Notes: a model not told the origin generated them from the letters alone. Shown: positions 13,798-22,541, counted from the stretch's first letter. The stretch is DNA of 23,992 nucleotides from MedAcidi-G1 sp002713545 (GCA_964013895.1 CAXGYF010000026.1:1-23992), one strand, 5' to 3'. Made by a program: numbers and translations.

Positions 13798-15441
13798 TCA
13801 GTTAGAAAATTCTTCTTCCATTTGAACAAGTTGCGGATTGCGTCCCTCTGCTCGATGTAAAGCGGCTTCTACAAATGCCCTAAACAGGGGAGCAGGTCGA
13901 TCTGGTCTACTTTTAAACTCTGGATGCGCTTGAGTTGCAACCCAGAACGGATGATCTTTCAGCTCAATAAACTCGACCAAACGGCCGTCAGGAGACTCTC
14001 CGGAACAAACAAAGTTAGTATCTTCGAACTTTGCCCTGTAGCGCGAATTGAATTCATATCTGTGTCTGTGGCGTTCCGAAACAACTTCTTCGCCGTATAT
14101 GGCCGACACTTGGGAGTCAGGTTTTAATTGTGCTACATAGGTTCCTAGACGCATAGTTCCGCCCATATCTGATACGTCACGTTGAGATTCCATCAAATCT
14201 ATTACTGGGTGAGGTGAAGATGGGTCAAATTCACTTGAATGCGCTCTCTCCAGTCCTAGTACATTTCTTGCAAAATCGATTGTCATGCATTGCAGCCCTA
14301 GACACAGCCCTAGACAAGGAATCTCATTCTCTCTGGTGAAACCTGCTGCGGCAATCTTTCCTTCAATACCTCTCTCCCCGAAACCCCCGGGGATTACGAT
14401 TCCGTCTAAATCTTTTAACCGCCCCTCACTGAGCATTCCCTCAACTTCTTCAGCTTGGATCCAGTCAATTTCTATCTGAACTCCGTGGTGTGCGCCGGCA
14501 TGGTTTAGAGCTTCTACTACTGAGAGGTAGGCATCAACCAAACTTACATATTTTCCGATGAGTCCGATTCTGACTGTTGCTGTTGCTGAAACGACACGGC
14601 TAACTAACGCTCTCCAATCCTCAAGATCAGGCTCCGGGTTATCAATCCCCAACGAATCACATATATAACTATCCAAGCCTTCTTCATTCAAAAGTAAAGG
14701 TATTTCATAGAGACTGCTGGCATCTGGAGCGTTTACAACACCCTCGAAAGGAACATTCGAAAGACGTGATATTTTTCGCTCAAGATCATCGCTTATAGGT
14801 TCGTTACTTCGACAAACTATTGCATGTGGCTGTATACCTGCTGAACGGAGTTCGGTTACTGAGTGCTGAGTAGGTTTAGTTTTATGTTCACCTGAGGGTC
14901 CGATAAAAGGAACCAGAGTTACATGCACATAGCAAATATTGCGTTCCCCTACATCAAGTCGGAACTGTCTAATCGCCTCCAAGAAGGGCAATATCTCTAT
15001 ATCACCAACTGTTCCCCCCACCTCGGTGATAAGCACGTCGGTATCTTCAGTCGCCAGTACCCTAATTCTTCTTTTTATTTCATCCGTGATATGGGGAATC
15101 ACTTGAACGGTTTTACCTAAGTATTCGCCGTGTCTCTCAGCGGCTATCACAGCGGAGTAAATCGACCCAGTTGTTGCATTTGACTCTGTGGTCAGATTCT
15201 CATCAATAAATCTTTCATAGTGGCCTAAATCAAGATCTGTTTCGCCACCGTCGTCTGTAACAAAAACTTCCCCATGTTCAAAGGGGTTCATAGTGCCAGG
15301 GTCAACGTTTATATAAGGGTCGAGTTTTTGAATAACTACCCTAAGACCACGCTGCTTTAAAAGCCTTCCGAGAGATGCTGCAGTAAGCCCTTTTCCGAGC
15401 GAACTTGCAACTCCTCCCGTAACGAAGATGTGTTTCGTCAC
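13798..15441 (-). CDS. pyrG: CTP synthase
   Basis: Makes CTP from UTP, ATP and glutamine. The 547 aa protein has both domains. The N-terminal synthase domain (about 1-270) begins KHIFVTGGVASSLGKG and includes DPYINVDPGTMNPFEHGEV. The C-terminal glutamine amidotransferase domain (about 290-540) has the nucleophile Cys380 in LGLCLGLQ and the His-Glu pair in the HPEFKSRP motif. The start is GTG with an AAGGTG Shine-Dalgarno sequence 7 nt upstream. A 105-nt gap separates it from nadK; a promoter could be there, and in many actinobacteria recN and two further genes occupy this place. It heads the pyrG-Nudix-HD unit. Identity is secure. Confidence 0.98.
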   Translation of the reverse strand: MTKHIFVTGGVASSLGKGLTAASLGRLLKQRGLRVVIQKLDPYINVDPGTMNPFEHGEVFVTDDGGETDLDLGHYERFIDENLTTESNATTGSIYSAVIAAERHGEYLGKTVQVIPHITDEIKRRIRVLATEDTDVLITEVGGTVGDIEILPFLEAIRQFRLDVGERNICYVHVTLVPFIGPSGEHKTKPTQHSVTELRSAGIQPHAIVCRSNEPISDDLERKISRLSNVPFEGVVNAPDASSLYEIPLLLNEEGLDSYICDSLGIDNPEPDLEDWRALVSRVVSATATVRIGLIGKYVSLVDAYLSVVEALNHAGAHHGVQIEIDWIQAEEVEGMLSEGRLKDLDGIVIPGGFGERGIEGKIAAAGFTRENEIPCLGLCLGLQCMTIDFARNVLGLERAHSSEFDPSSPHPVIDLMESQRDVSDMGGTMRLGTYVAQLKPDSQVSAIYGEEVVSERHRHRYEFNSRYRAKFEDTNFVCSGESPDGRLVEFIELKDHPFWVATQAHPEFKSRPDRPAPLFRAFVEAALHRAEGRNPQLVQMEEEFSN

Positions 15442-15546
15442 GGAAATTCACCTTACAGGCAAAATCACTTCACTTCACTTCTTCCAGAATTAAAATTAGG
15501 GCAGCATTTAGAATTGGAAATTTAAATCGGCACTTTTACTCTTGCT

Positions 15547-16377
15547 TTACCTGTCTTCTAAACCAAATTTTGTCTTGAGGGGATTTAAAAAATCACGTTT
15601 TCCAAACGTAACAAGTTTTGCGATTCGATCCGACTTAGTGCACACAACACGATCTTTTTCTTCTAATAGTGCCACTTCTCTCCCGTCAACAGTGCAGTTG
15701 GCTGTCCTGTTGCCCGTAACTTGCAGTTCAATTTCAGTTGAGGGGGCTAAAACTAAAGTTCTGTCAAACAGCATATGAGGAGAAACAGGTGTTATCTGAA
15801 TAGAGTGATGACTCGCATCTACTATCGGCCCCCTAGCGGAAAAAGCGTATGCCGTCGAACCTGTGGGGGTGGATATTATTAGTCCGTCTGCTGCATAAGA
15901 AGTAAAAAAGGAACCGTCCATAGACACGTTCATCCTAACTGTCTGACTAACTGCTGTTCTTTCGACTACCACTTCGTTCAAAGCATGGTCTTCGATCAGA
16001 GACTCAGATTCTTCTTGTTCGACAGTAACCTTGAGCATCATTCTCTCTTCAAGGTCGTGGTCACCGTCAAGAGTTCTAATTACTGCATCAAAAGCCTCTG
16101 AAGGCTCAGCTGCAGTCAAATATCCCAATTGCCCAAAATTTATTCCTAAAACAGGAGTAGGTCGACCGTCTAAAAGATTTATCGCTCTGAGAATAGAACC
16201 ATCTCCCCCCATGCTCACGAGAAGGTCAAGGTCATCAACAAACTCAGAAAGGTTTTCTTTCAAATCGCTAGATTGTCTTATGCTGTGTCCTTTTTCTTGA
16301 AGACGTTCAGTTAATTCAACTGAATTAGACATAGCTTCAGGTCTAAATTCGTGGACGTAAAGTCCAATTTCTGCCAT
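15547..16377 (-). CDS. nadK: NAD kinase
   Basis: Phosphorylates NAD to NADP using ATP or polyphosphate. The catalytic GGDG motif appears as SMGGDGSILRA near residue 60, followed by GINFGQLGYLTA. The second signature NEVVVER (conserved Asn-Glu) and the Gly-rich TPTGSTAYAFSARGPIV are present. I choose the ATG at 16377 (276 aa), which overlaps the tlyA stop by one base (TGATG) and has GAGAGG upstream; an in-frame TTG one codon earlier is possible but less likely. tlyA-nadK is the standard actinobacterial pair. In that lineage recN usually follows directly; here it is absent. Confidence 0.96.
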   Translation of the reverse strand: MAEIGLYVHEFRPEAMSNSVELTERLQEKGHSIRQSSDLKENLSEFVDDLDLLVSMGGDGSILRAINLLDGRPTPVLGINFGQLGYLTAAEPSEAFDAVIRTLDGDHDLEERMMLKVTVEQEESESLIEDHALNEVVVERTAVSQTVRMNVSMDGSFFTSYAADGLIISTPTGSTAYAFSARGPIVDASHHSIQITPVSPHMLFDRTLVLAPSTEIELQVTGNRTANCTVDGREVALLEEKDRVVCTKSDRIAKLVTFGKRDFLNPLKTKFGLEDR

Positions 16378-17177
16378 CAATCCTCTCCCTGTCCGTTAGC
16401 TAACGAAACCACTTTTGATATTTCGAGCTCTCCCTGTTGTTTCTCTGGCGCGACATGAAGAAAAAATTCAACATTACCCTCCGAGCCTTTAATTGGTGAT
16501 GGCATACATTCAATTATGGCACCATCATGCGCATTAATTGAATCCTGCACATTCTTGAGGACTTCTTCCCATATTTGGGGGTCGCTAATCACTCCTCTCC
16601 CTCTATCTACTTCTTTTTTTCCTGCTTCAAACTGCGGCTTAACCAGAAGTAGCATGTCGCTGTTTTTTTGAACTAAAGAAAAAAGATTCATCATTACTGC
16701 GCGTAATGAGATAAAAGCTAAATCAGCGGTCAACACCTCAAAAGGCGCACCTACTTGTTCTGGTACAAGTGACCTGACATCAGTCTTTTCGAGAACTTTG
16801 ACTCTTTGATTTGCTACAAGACGCTCGTGAATCTGACCGTGACCTACATCTACAGCTAAAACTGACTTAGCACCATTTTGTAAAAGGCAATCTGTAAATC
16901 CCCCTGTACTAGCGCCTATATCTATACATCTGCTTGATTCGACCCCGACTTGGAAGGTTGCCAAAGCTGCTTCCAATTTTCCGCCGGCTCTACTCACGTA
17001 TTTAGGCTGAGGGTCAATAATCTTCAACGGTTGACTTGCATCAACCATGCTCGAAGGCTTTAACACCGATGATCCTGAAACAAGCACCTTCCCTGATTTA
17101 ATCAATGACTGTGCTGTTTCTCGTGACTCGACTAAACCTCTTCTTACCATTTCAAGGTCTAGCCTCCGACGTGCCAT
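16377..17177 (-). CDS. tlyA: TlyA family rRNA 2'-O-methyltransferase / hemolysin
   Basis: S4 domain plus FtsJ-like SAM methyltransferase; mycobacterial TlyA methylates 16S and 23S rRNA at cytidine ribose positions. In this 266 aa protein the S4 domain covers about residues 1-60 (RRRLDLEMVRRGLVESRETA). The SAM motif is CIDIGASTGGFTDCLL near residue 83, with VLAVDVGHGQ following. LTADLAFISL and LLVKPQFEAGK supply the later catalytic segment with its Lys. The ATG overlaps the HAD stop by one base (TAATG). The name hemolysin is historical. Confidence in family is high; whether both rRNAs are modified is unknown here. Confidence 0.94.
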   Translation of the reverse strand: MARRRLDLEMVRRGLVESRETAQSLIKSGKVLVSGSSVLKPSSMVDASQPLKIIDPQPKYVSRAGGKLEAALATFQVGVESSRCIDIGASTGGFTDCLLQNGAKSVLAVDVGHGQIHERLVANQRVKVLEKTDVRSLVPEQVGAPFEVLTADLAFISLRAVMMNLFSLVQKNSDMLLLVKPQFEAGKKEVDRGRGVISDPQIWEEVLKNVQDSINAHDGAIIECMPSPIKGSEGNVEFFLHVAPEKQQGELEISKVVSLANGQGED

Positions 17178-17920
17178 TAGGAAAAGATCTGCTCAACCAT
17201 ATCGGGTAAGTTATTTGCTAAGAAATCATGAGGGGGGTCAACAGGAAGATCTGATACTTTAGTGACACCACTTAGAACTAGTCCGAAGTCCCAACCTAAA
17301 TTTTTGGCAAATCTTCCATCAGTATCAGGCCGGTCACCAACCATTATGCCGCTTCCCCCACTTAGTTCGTTAAGTAAATCACACATGGGTTGGTAAGGTT
17401 TCCCAGCTATTTCTGGAACCGCTTCTGTAGCTGCTACCAAAGATGCAAGAATAGACCCAGCGCCAGGCCTTATCCCATCATGTGAAGGGTAAGTAAGGTC
17501 GTCATTAGTAGCAATTAGGCGTGCTCCTGCGTCAATTGCCTGTAAAGCAGCGGTCAGTTTCCAATAATCAAAGTCTTCATGGAATCCAACTACGACTGAA
17601 TCCGCTTTACCTTCTTTCACGGGTTTTGCGCCTACTTTTTCCATCTCCTCCACGGCGCCCTTTCCGCAAAGGGTCAGGACTGTCTCGTCTGGGCTTAATA
17701 AAGTCGCCATGGCCATTGCTGAAGTAATCACCCCGCCAGCGGGTTCGATATTAAATGAGTTAAGTTTTTCCTCTACTTCGAATACAGTTCTTCCAGAATT
17801 ATTGGTAACAAAAAAAACTTGTTCGCCTTTTTCCCTTAGGGAAGTAATTGATTCTCCGACCCCTTGGATAACTTTGTCTCCAAGCCAAACAACCCCGTCT
17901 AGATCAAGAGCCCAAGTCAT
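17177..17920 (-). CDS. HAD-IIA family phosphatase (NagD-like)
   Basis: Haloacid dehalogenase subfamily IIA phosphatase, 247 aa. Motif I is LDLDGVVW at residues about 5-12 (nucleophile Asp and acid/base Asp). Motif II is VTNNSGRT near residue 38, and motif IV-like GDRPDTDGRFA is near the C-terminus. The cap domain lies between. The M. tuberculosis relative at the same place, Rv1692, has been reported as a glycerol-3-phosphate phosphatase, so a phospholipid-recycling role is possible, but substrate cannot be fixed by sequence. GGGA lies about 8 nt upstream of the ATG. It begins 26 nt after korB and overlaps tlyA by one nt, so it may be co-transcribed with both. Confidence 0.88.
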   Translation of the reverse strand: MTWALDLDGVVWLGDKVIQGVGESITSLREKGEQVFFVTNNSGRTVFEVEEKLNSFNIEPAGGVITSAMAMATLLSPDETVLTLCGKGAVEEMEKVGAKPVKEGKADSVVVGFHEDFDYWKLTAALQAIDAGARLIATNDDLTYPSHDGIRPGAGSILASLVAATEAVPEIAGKPYQPMCDLLNELSGGSGIMVGDRPDTDGRFAKNLGWDFGLVLSGVTKVSDLPVDPPHDFLANNLPDMVEQIFS

Positions 17921-17946
17921 ACTTAAGTCCCTTTTTTGTTAGGGAC

Positions 17947-18972
17947 TCAGACCTCCCAAGTGGGAAGTGAATGTAGCAGTTCGTCAATATCAGATGAACC
18001 TTGGCTCTCCACAACTCCATCTATCTGACTTTTAAGAGACGTGCTGTATTCTTCACGTTCAACTGCTCTAAGTACCCCCATCGGAGTCGGAGTATCAGGA
18101 GTCTCGCTTAGGCGGGATAAAGCAAAAGCTCTTGAAGGGTCTTCTCTTGTCTCGTCGTGAACCAAAATTGCATCTGAACCAACTTCGTCAACATTTGCGA
18201 TAGAGACTTCACCATCATCTGCTATAACACCAAACTGTTTTTCGGCTCCAAAAAGAATCGGTTCACCGTGATGCAAGTCAATCAACATGTCTGCACGTAC
18301 GTCTTTTTTGGTGATTGCGGCGAATGCACCATCATTAAACACATTGCAATTCTGCAGCACTTCAACAAATGACGCACCCTGATGCTTATGTGCTCGTCTG
18401 AACATGTCCTGCATGTGATTTCGATCCATATCGTGTGTTCTTGCCACGAAAGTAGCTTCAGAGCCGATTGCCACACTTAGAGGGTTCAGGGGTTTGGAGA
18501 TCAATCCAACTGGGGATGATTTAGTTACCTTTCCTACTTCGCTGGTCGGAGAAAACTGACCTTTTGTAAGTCCATAAATCTGGTTATTGAAAAGTAAAAT
18601 ATTTATATTGATATTTCTCCTTAACGCATGAATCAGATGGTTCCCTCCAATTGAGAGCATGTCTCCATCGCCGCCTACCACCCAAACATCAAGGTCAGGT
18701 CTTGCTAAAGCCAAACCCGTTGCCACAGCAGGTGCTCTTCCATGAATACTGTGAACCCCGTAAGTGTTCATGTAGTAAGGGAAACGGGCGGCACAACCTA
18801 TACCAGAAATGAAAACGGTTTTTTCTCGTTCCACCCCTAGTTCAGGCATCAGCATTTGCAAGGCAGTCAAAATTGAATAATCACCGCATCCTGGACACCA
18901 CCGGACCTCTTGGTCACTTGTCCAGTCAGCTTTTGTTGTTGCTGTGGTCAAATTGGTTTGTGTATCAGTCAT
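17947..18972 (-). CDS. korB: 2-oxoacid:ferredoxin oxidoreductase, beta subunit
   Basis: TPP-binding subunit that partners KorA to oxidise a 2-oxoacid, probably 2-oxoglutarate, to an acyl-CoA with ferredoxin as electron acceptor. In this 341 aa protein the likely [4Fe-4S] ligands are Cys26 and Cys29 (WCPGCGDY), Cys60 (GIGC) and Cys209 (LQNCNVFNDG). The TPP motif GDGDMLSIGGNH begins at about residue 101, with FNNQIYGLTKGQFSPTS at 128 onward. The ATG overlaps the korA stop by 8 nt and has an excellent GGGAGG site 6 nt upstream. The pair matches the actinobacterial Kor type. 2-oxoglutarate versus pyruvate preference is inferred from overall resemblance only. Confidence 0.93.
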   Translation of the reverse strand: MTDTQTNLTTATTKADWTSDQEVRWCPGCGDYSILTALQMLMPELGVEREKTVFISGIGCAARFPYYMNTYGVHSIHGRAPAVATGLALARPDLDVWVVGGDGDMLSIGGNHLIHALRRNININILLFNNQIYGLTKGQFSPTSEVGKVTKSSPVGLISKPLNPLSVAIGSEATFVARTHDMDRNHMQDMFRRAHKHQGASFVEVLQNCNVFNDGAFAAITKKDVRADMLIDLHHGEPILFGAEKQFGVIADDGEVSIANVDEVGSDAILVHDETREDPSRAFALSRLSETPDTPTPMGVLRAVEREEYSTSLKSQIDGVVESQGSSDIDELLHSLPTWEV

Positions 18973-21319
18973 CTAAGGCCTCCCGAAGTACATGATCAAG
19001 TTCTCCAGCGGTAAAGGGCACACCCTTTACTTTTGTAATAGATTTTGCATCGACTAGGTACTCTGCTCTAATTATTTTACTTAATTGTCCGAGATTCATC
19101 TCAGGTACCAAAACTTTGGTGGCTTTGGATAAAAGTTCACCAAGGTTGCTTGGCAATGGGTTCAAATGGCGCAGGTGCACGTGTCCGATCTTGTAGCCGT
19201 CTTTACATGCTCTAGTCACAGCACCTTTGATCGCTCCCCATGTTGAGCCCCATCCAACCACTAAAAGTTCAAAATCTTGATCTCCATCAACTTCAAGATC
19301 TGGTACTTGAACTTTCTCAATCCTTTCCTGCCTGAGGTCAACCATGTATCCATGATTTTCTGGGTCGTAGCTTATGTTTCCGGATCCATCTTCTTTCTCG
19401 ATTCCACCGATCCTGTGCATAAGTTCTGGCGTTCCCGGCAAAGCCCAATCACGGGCAAGATCCTCGTTGCGCTGGTAAGGCCAAAAGATTCCGTCTCCGT
19501 CTTCATTCGTTTGGTTAAATTCTGTTGTAAATACAACAGGTATTTCAGGCAATGACGAAGAGTCCGGCAATAGCCATGGTTCTGAACTATTAGCCAAATA
19601 GCCATCGGTGAGAAGAATGACAGGGGTTCGGTGAGTTAAAGCTATTCGGGCCGCTTCTATAGCTGCATAAAAACAGTCTGAAGGGGTGCTAGCTGAAACA
19701 ATTGGAAGAGGAGCTTCTCCATGTCTTCCATACATTGCTAGTAGTAAATCTGAAGCTTCAGTTTTTGTCGGCAAGCCAGTAGACGGCCCTCCGCGCTGGA
19801 CATCTACTAAAATAAGAGGCAATTCGAGCGAAACCGCCAGGCCCAGTGTCTCAGACTTAAGTGCGACACCTGGACCGCTAGTAGTCGTTACTCCTAGGTG
19901 TCCTCCGTAAGAAGCTCCAAGTGCTGATCCTATAGCTGCTATCTCATCCTCTGCCTGAAAGGTCATAACACCATGCCTCTTATGTCGGACCAGCTCGTGA
20001 AGAATGTCCGAAGCGGGGGTAATCGGGTAAGTGCCTAAGAATAATGGGCGTTTAGAGAGGTGACTAGCTGCTATCAAGCCCCAAGACAGAGCGGTGTTAC
20101 CGGTAATGCTGGTATACGTTCCCGACGGAAGAGGAGCGGCTTTAATAGCTACTCTCTGGTCTCCCAACTCTGCAGTTTCACCAAAAGCATGTCCAGCTTT
20201 GAAAGCTGCTTTATTTGCTGAAATCACCAATTCTTTTCCAGCAAATTTTTCATCAATCCATTCAAAGGTGGGCTCTACAGGTCGGCTGTACATCCATGAA
20301 ACTAGCCCCAGAGCGAAAAAATTCTTTGAACGATCAGCATCTCTTGGTTTTACCCCAAGATCTTTGCAGACTTCTTTCGTTAAGTTAGTCATTGGAACTT
20401 TGATAACTCTGTAGCCGTCAAGTTCTTCACCTTCTTCAAGCGGATTATGGCTATATCCAGCTTTTTCAAGGTTTCTCTCTTCGAATGTGTCTTCGTTAAC
20501 GATCACCGTTCCACCATTCACCAAGAGGTGAAGGTCAGATTTTAAGGCTGCAGGATTCATAGCGACAAGAACAGCAGGAGCATCCCCAGGAGTAGTGATG
20601 TCATGATCAGAAATCTGAACTTGGAAAGCTGAAACACCAGCCAATGTTCCTGCAGGAGCCCTGATCTCAGCCGGAAACTCCGGAAGAGTCGCAAGATCGT
20701 TTCCCGCTAAGGCACTCGCATTCGTGAAGCGATCTCCAGTTAATTGCATTCCATCACCTGAATCGCCAGCGAATCTGATTATGACTTTTTCAACTAGCTC
20801 TACATCAGACGGAATCACTTGGTTAACATTACCACGTGCAGGTGTCCCCTTGTAGGCAGCTGGGTCATCTCCAGATGGTATTTCTGGCCGTGACCAACTC
20901 GTCATCTCAGCCAGACTTCCAGCTAAATCTCTCCATTCGCTTGGATCCCAACCCTCAGCTAAACCAAGCACTGACCCATCTTGACGAACAACAGCAAATG
21001 ATGGCAGTGACTTGATCGAAAGTTCTTTCACTAATTTCTTGTCTTTATCAACAAAAGTAAGAATCCTGTCAGACAAGGGTCCTAAAAAACTGGCTGCCCC
21101 TTCGGGGTCAGAGCCGGCAACAACGAAAGCCACTCTTACATCTGCTCCCTGAAAATGACTCAGCACTCGATCTGCCGTATCCAGTATCCATGAACTTTCG
21201 AGCGTGTATGGATCAAGAATTACCATCGCTATCGGAAATGTTGTTAGGGAGTCTCTAAAAAGAGTTTTACCACCCTCTATCTCTTGAATCTCGACATCCA
21301 AAATTGAAAATGTGGTCAC
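18965..21319 (-). CDS. korA: 2-oxoacid:ferredoxin oxidoreductase alpha subunit with N-terminal thioredoxin-like domain
   Basis: Alpha/gamma-fused subunit of the ferredoxin-linked 2-oxoacid dehydrogenase. Residues about 172-370 are the gamma domain (FAGDSGDGMQLTG, EFPAEIRAPAGT). Residues about 405-784 are the alpha domain (LGTYPITPASD, FQAEDEIAAIGSALGAS, RGGPSTGLPTKTEASDL). Ahead of these sits an extra segment of about 145 residues with a thioredoxin-like look: a Val-rich strand (VRVAFVVAG), SLPSFAVVRQDGSVLG with a probable cis-Pro, and EGWDPSEWRDLAGSLAE; it has no CxxC. The total of 784 aa exceeds the roughly 650 aa I know for mycobacterial KorA. The start is GTG preceded by AAGGAA, so the extension appears to be translated. 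korA and korB overlap by 8 nt. Confidence 0.92.
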   Translation of the reverse strand: MTTFSILDVEIQEIEGGKTLFRDSLTTFPIAMVILDPYTLESSWILDTADRVLSHFQGADVRVAFVVAGSDPEGAASFLGPLSDRILTFVDKDKKLVKELSIKSLPSFAVVRQDGSVLGLAEGWDPSEWRDLAGSLAEMTSWSRPEIPSGDDPAAYKGTPARGNVNQVIPSDVELVEKVIIRFAGDSGDGMQLTGDRFTNASALAGNDLATLPEFPAEIRAPAGTLAGVSAFQVQISDHDITTPGDAPAVLVAMNPAALKSDLHLLVNGGTVIVNEDTFEERNLEKAGYSHNPLEEGEELDGYRVIKVPMTNLTKEVCKDLGVKPRDADRSKNFFALGLVSWMYSRPVEPTFEWIDEKFAGKELVISANKAAFKAGHAFGETAELGDQRVAIKAAPLPSGTYTSITGNTALSWGLIAASHLSKRPLFLGTYPITPASDILHELVRHKRHGVMTFQAEDEIAAIGSALGASYGGHLGVTTTSGPGVALKSETLGLAVSLELPLILVDVQRGGPSTGLPTKTEASDLLLAMYGRHGEAPLPIVSASTPSDCFYAAIEAARIALTHRTPVILLTDGYLANSSEPWLLPDSSSLPEIPVVFTTEFNQTNEDGDGIFWPYQRNEDLARDWALPGTPELMHRIGGIEKEDGSGNISYDPENHGYMVDLRQERIEKVQVPDLEVDGDQDFELLVVGWGSTWGAIKGAVTRACKDGYKIGHVHLRHLNPLPSNLGELLSKATKVLVPEMNLGQLSKIIRAEYLVDAKSITKVKGVPFTAGELDHVLREALDD

Positions 21320-21325
21320 TTAGTT

Positions 21326-21331
21326 TCCTTA
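21326..21331 (-). promoter_or_regulatory. Ribosome binding site for the GTG start of korA
   Basis: AAGGAA on the minus strand lies about 6-7 nt before the GTG start of korA. This good spacing supports the long form of KorA that includes the thioredoxin-like domain, since no comparable reason exists to prefer an internal start. Position may be off by one base. Confidence 0.6.
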
Positions 21332-21377
21332 ATTCTCACGAAGATATGACTCATTGTCACTACCTGCACACTAACCA

Positions 21378-21383
21378 ATCATA
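21378..21383 (-). promoter_or_regulatory. Candidate -10 element of korA
   Basis: TATGAT on the minus strand, one mismatch from the consensus TATAAT, sits about 60 nt upstream of the korA start. A -35 partner is poor: TTGTAA lies 20 nt further upstream, longer than ideal. Proposed only because the 156-nt gap from the aldolase gene suggests an independent promoter. Confidence 0.3.
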
Positions 21384-21429
21384 AAGAATTTAGCTATGAC
21401 CATTTACAAGATCTTCCCAAACAGGCTAG

Positions 21430-21452
21430 CCCAATTTAATACATAAATTGGG
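21430..21452. terminator. Inverted repeat between fba and korA
   Basis: CCCAATTT and AAATTGGG form a perfect 8-bp stem with a 7-nt loop in the fba-korA gap, 24 nt after the aldolase stop codon. On the minus strand it is not followed by a T run, so it is a poor intrinsic terminator. It could slow transcription, stabilise the aldolase mRNA 3' end, or be an operator for korA. Confidence 0.45.
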
Positions 21453-21475
21453 TTAAGAAGCATCCAATTTTAAAA

Positions 21476-22528
21476 TCAAGCGATGGAGACAGAGTCATCA
21501 AGATAGACGTCTTGAATAGCATTGAGAAGTTCTATACCTTCAGCTAGCGGACGTTGGAATGCCTTTCTTCCGCTAATCAAACCCATACCGCCGGCGCGTT
21601 TATTTATCACAGCAGTTTTTACAGCTTCCTGTAAATCGCTCGCACCAGACGATGCTCCGCCGCTATTAATGAGCCCCACTCTTCCCATGTAACAATTAGC
21701 TACTTGCCATCTACATAAATCTATTGGGTGGTCTGTTGTCAGCTCTTCATAAACAAGTGGGTGTGTTTTCCCGTACCCTTCCAAAGCGTTAAATCCGCCA
21801 TTCACTTCAGGAAGTTTCTGTTTAATCACATCAGCTTCAATTGTCACGCCGACATGATTGGCCTGTCCCGTCAAATCAGCTGCAGAGTGATAATCCTTAC
21901 CATCTTTGTTGAAATCAGGGTTTCTCAGATAGCACCAGAGAACAGTGAACATTCCTAGCTGATGAGCTAGTGAAAAAGCTTCGCTTACCTCAACAATTTG
22001 TCGAGTTGCCTCTTCGGAACCGAAATATATTGTCGCTCCGACTCCCGCAGCTCCTAGTTCATAGGCCTGTTCTACCGTTCCATACATAACCTGATCGAAT
22101 TTGTTTGGAAATGTCAAAAGCTCATTGTGATTCAACTTCACGATGAATGGGATACGGTGCGCATACTTCCTCGAAACAGCACCTAAAACTCCGAAAGTGG
22201 TTGCAACAGCGTTGCATCCCCCCTCAATAGCCAATTCAACTATATTTTTTGGGTTGAAATAGTCTGGGTTCGGAGCAAAAGAAGCTGCGGCTGAATGTTC
22301 TATGCCTTGATCGACGGGAAGTATTGAAACATATCCTGTACCCGCTAAGCGACCGTGGTCTAGAAGTGATTGATAGTTCCTCATGACCTGAGGGTTTCTG
22401 TCAGTTTCGCTGAATATTTCTGTGACGAAGTCGGGTCCTGGCGTAGTTAGAAGTTTTGCAGGTATAGCTTCTGCAGTGTGTTCCAGTAAGTAGCTAGCAT
22501 CGTCACCAAGAATTTTTTGAACATCCAT
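21476..22528 (-). CDS. fbaB: Class I fructose-bisphosphate aldolase (FbaB/DhnA type)
   Basis: Cleaves fructose-1,6-bisphosphate into two triose phosphates, or runs in reverse in gluconeogenesis, through a lysine Schiff base. I choose the ATG at 22528 (350 aa) because a strong Shine-Dalgarno sequence (GAGAGGAG) precedes it and because this gives the same length as E. coli FbaB as I recall it. In that numbering the Schiff-base lysine is expected at Lys236, and Lys236 is present in ADVIKQKLP. Other conserved parts are ILPVDQGIEHS and IVKLNHNELL near the N-terminal half, and GLINSGGASSG near the C-terminus. A longer in-frame start (22573) adds 15 non-conserved residues. A 95-nt gap separates it from the TPR gene. 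Its place between the TPR and HAD genes is unusual. Confidence 0.95.
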   Translation of the reverse strand: MDVQKILGDDASYLLEHTAEAIPAKLLTTPGPDFVTEIFSETDRNPQVMRNYQSLLDHGRLAGTGYVSILPVDQGIEHSAAASFAPNPDYFNPKNIVELAIEGGCNAVATTFGVLGAVSRKYAHRIPFIVKLNHNELLTFPNKFDQVMYGTVEQAYELGAAGVGATIYFGSEEATRQIVEVSEAFSLAHQLGMFTVLWCYLRNPDFNKDGKDYHSAADLTGQANHVGVTIEADVIKQKLPEVNGGFNALEGYGKTHPLVYEELTTDHPIDLCRWQVANCYMGRVGLINSGGASSGASDLQEAVKTAVINKRAGGMGLISGRKAFQRPLAEGIELLNAIQDVYLDDSVSIA

Positions 22529-22535
22529 TCTGTAA

Positions 22536-22541
22536 CTCCTC
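22536..22541 (-). promoter_or_regulatory. Ribosome binding site that fixes the aldolase start
   Basis: A strong purine-rich AGGAG core (GAGAGGAG on the minus strand) lies 7 nt before the ATG at 22528. It favours the 350-residue aldolase over the longer reading that starts at 22573. Confidence 0.75.

Noticed and set aside
9765..13800. TGA recoding (as Trp or selenocysteine) inferred from the in-frame stop-start junctions
   Set aside because: TGA ends many complete genes in the window, Trp is encoded by TGG, and both proteins at each junction have full family length. Nothing supports a changed code.
15466..15485. Short tandem TCACT units upstream of pyrG
   Set aside because: About three copies of a 5-nt unit in a short gap; too little to distinguish from chance.
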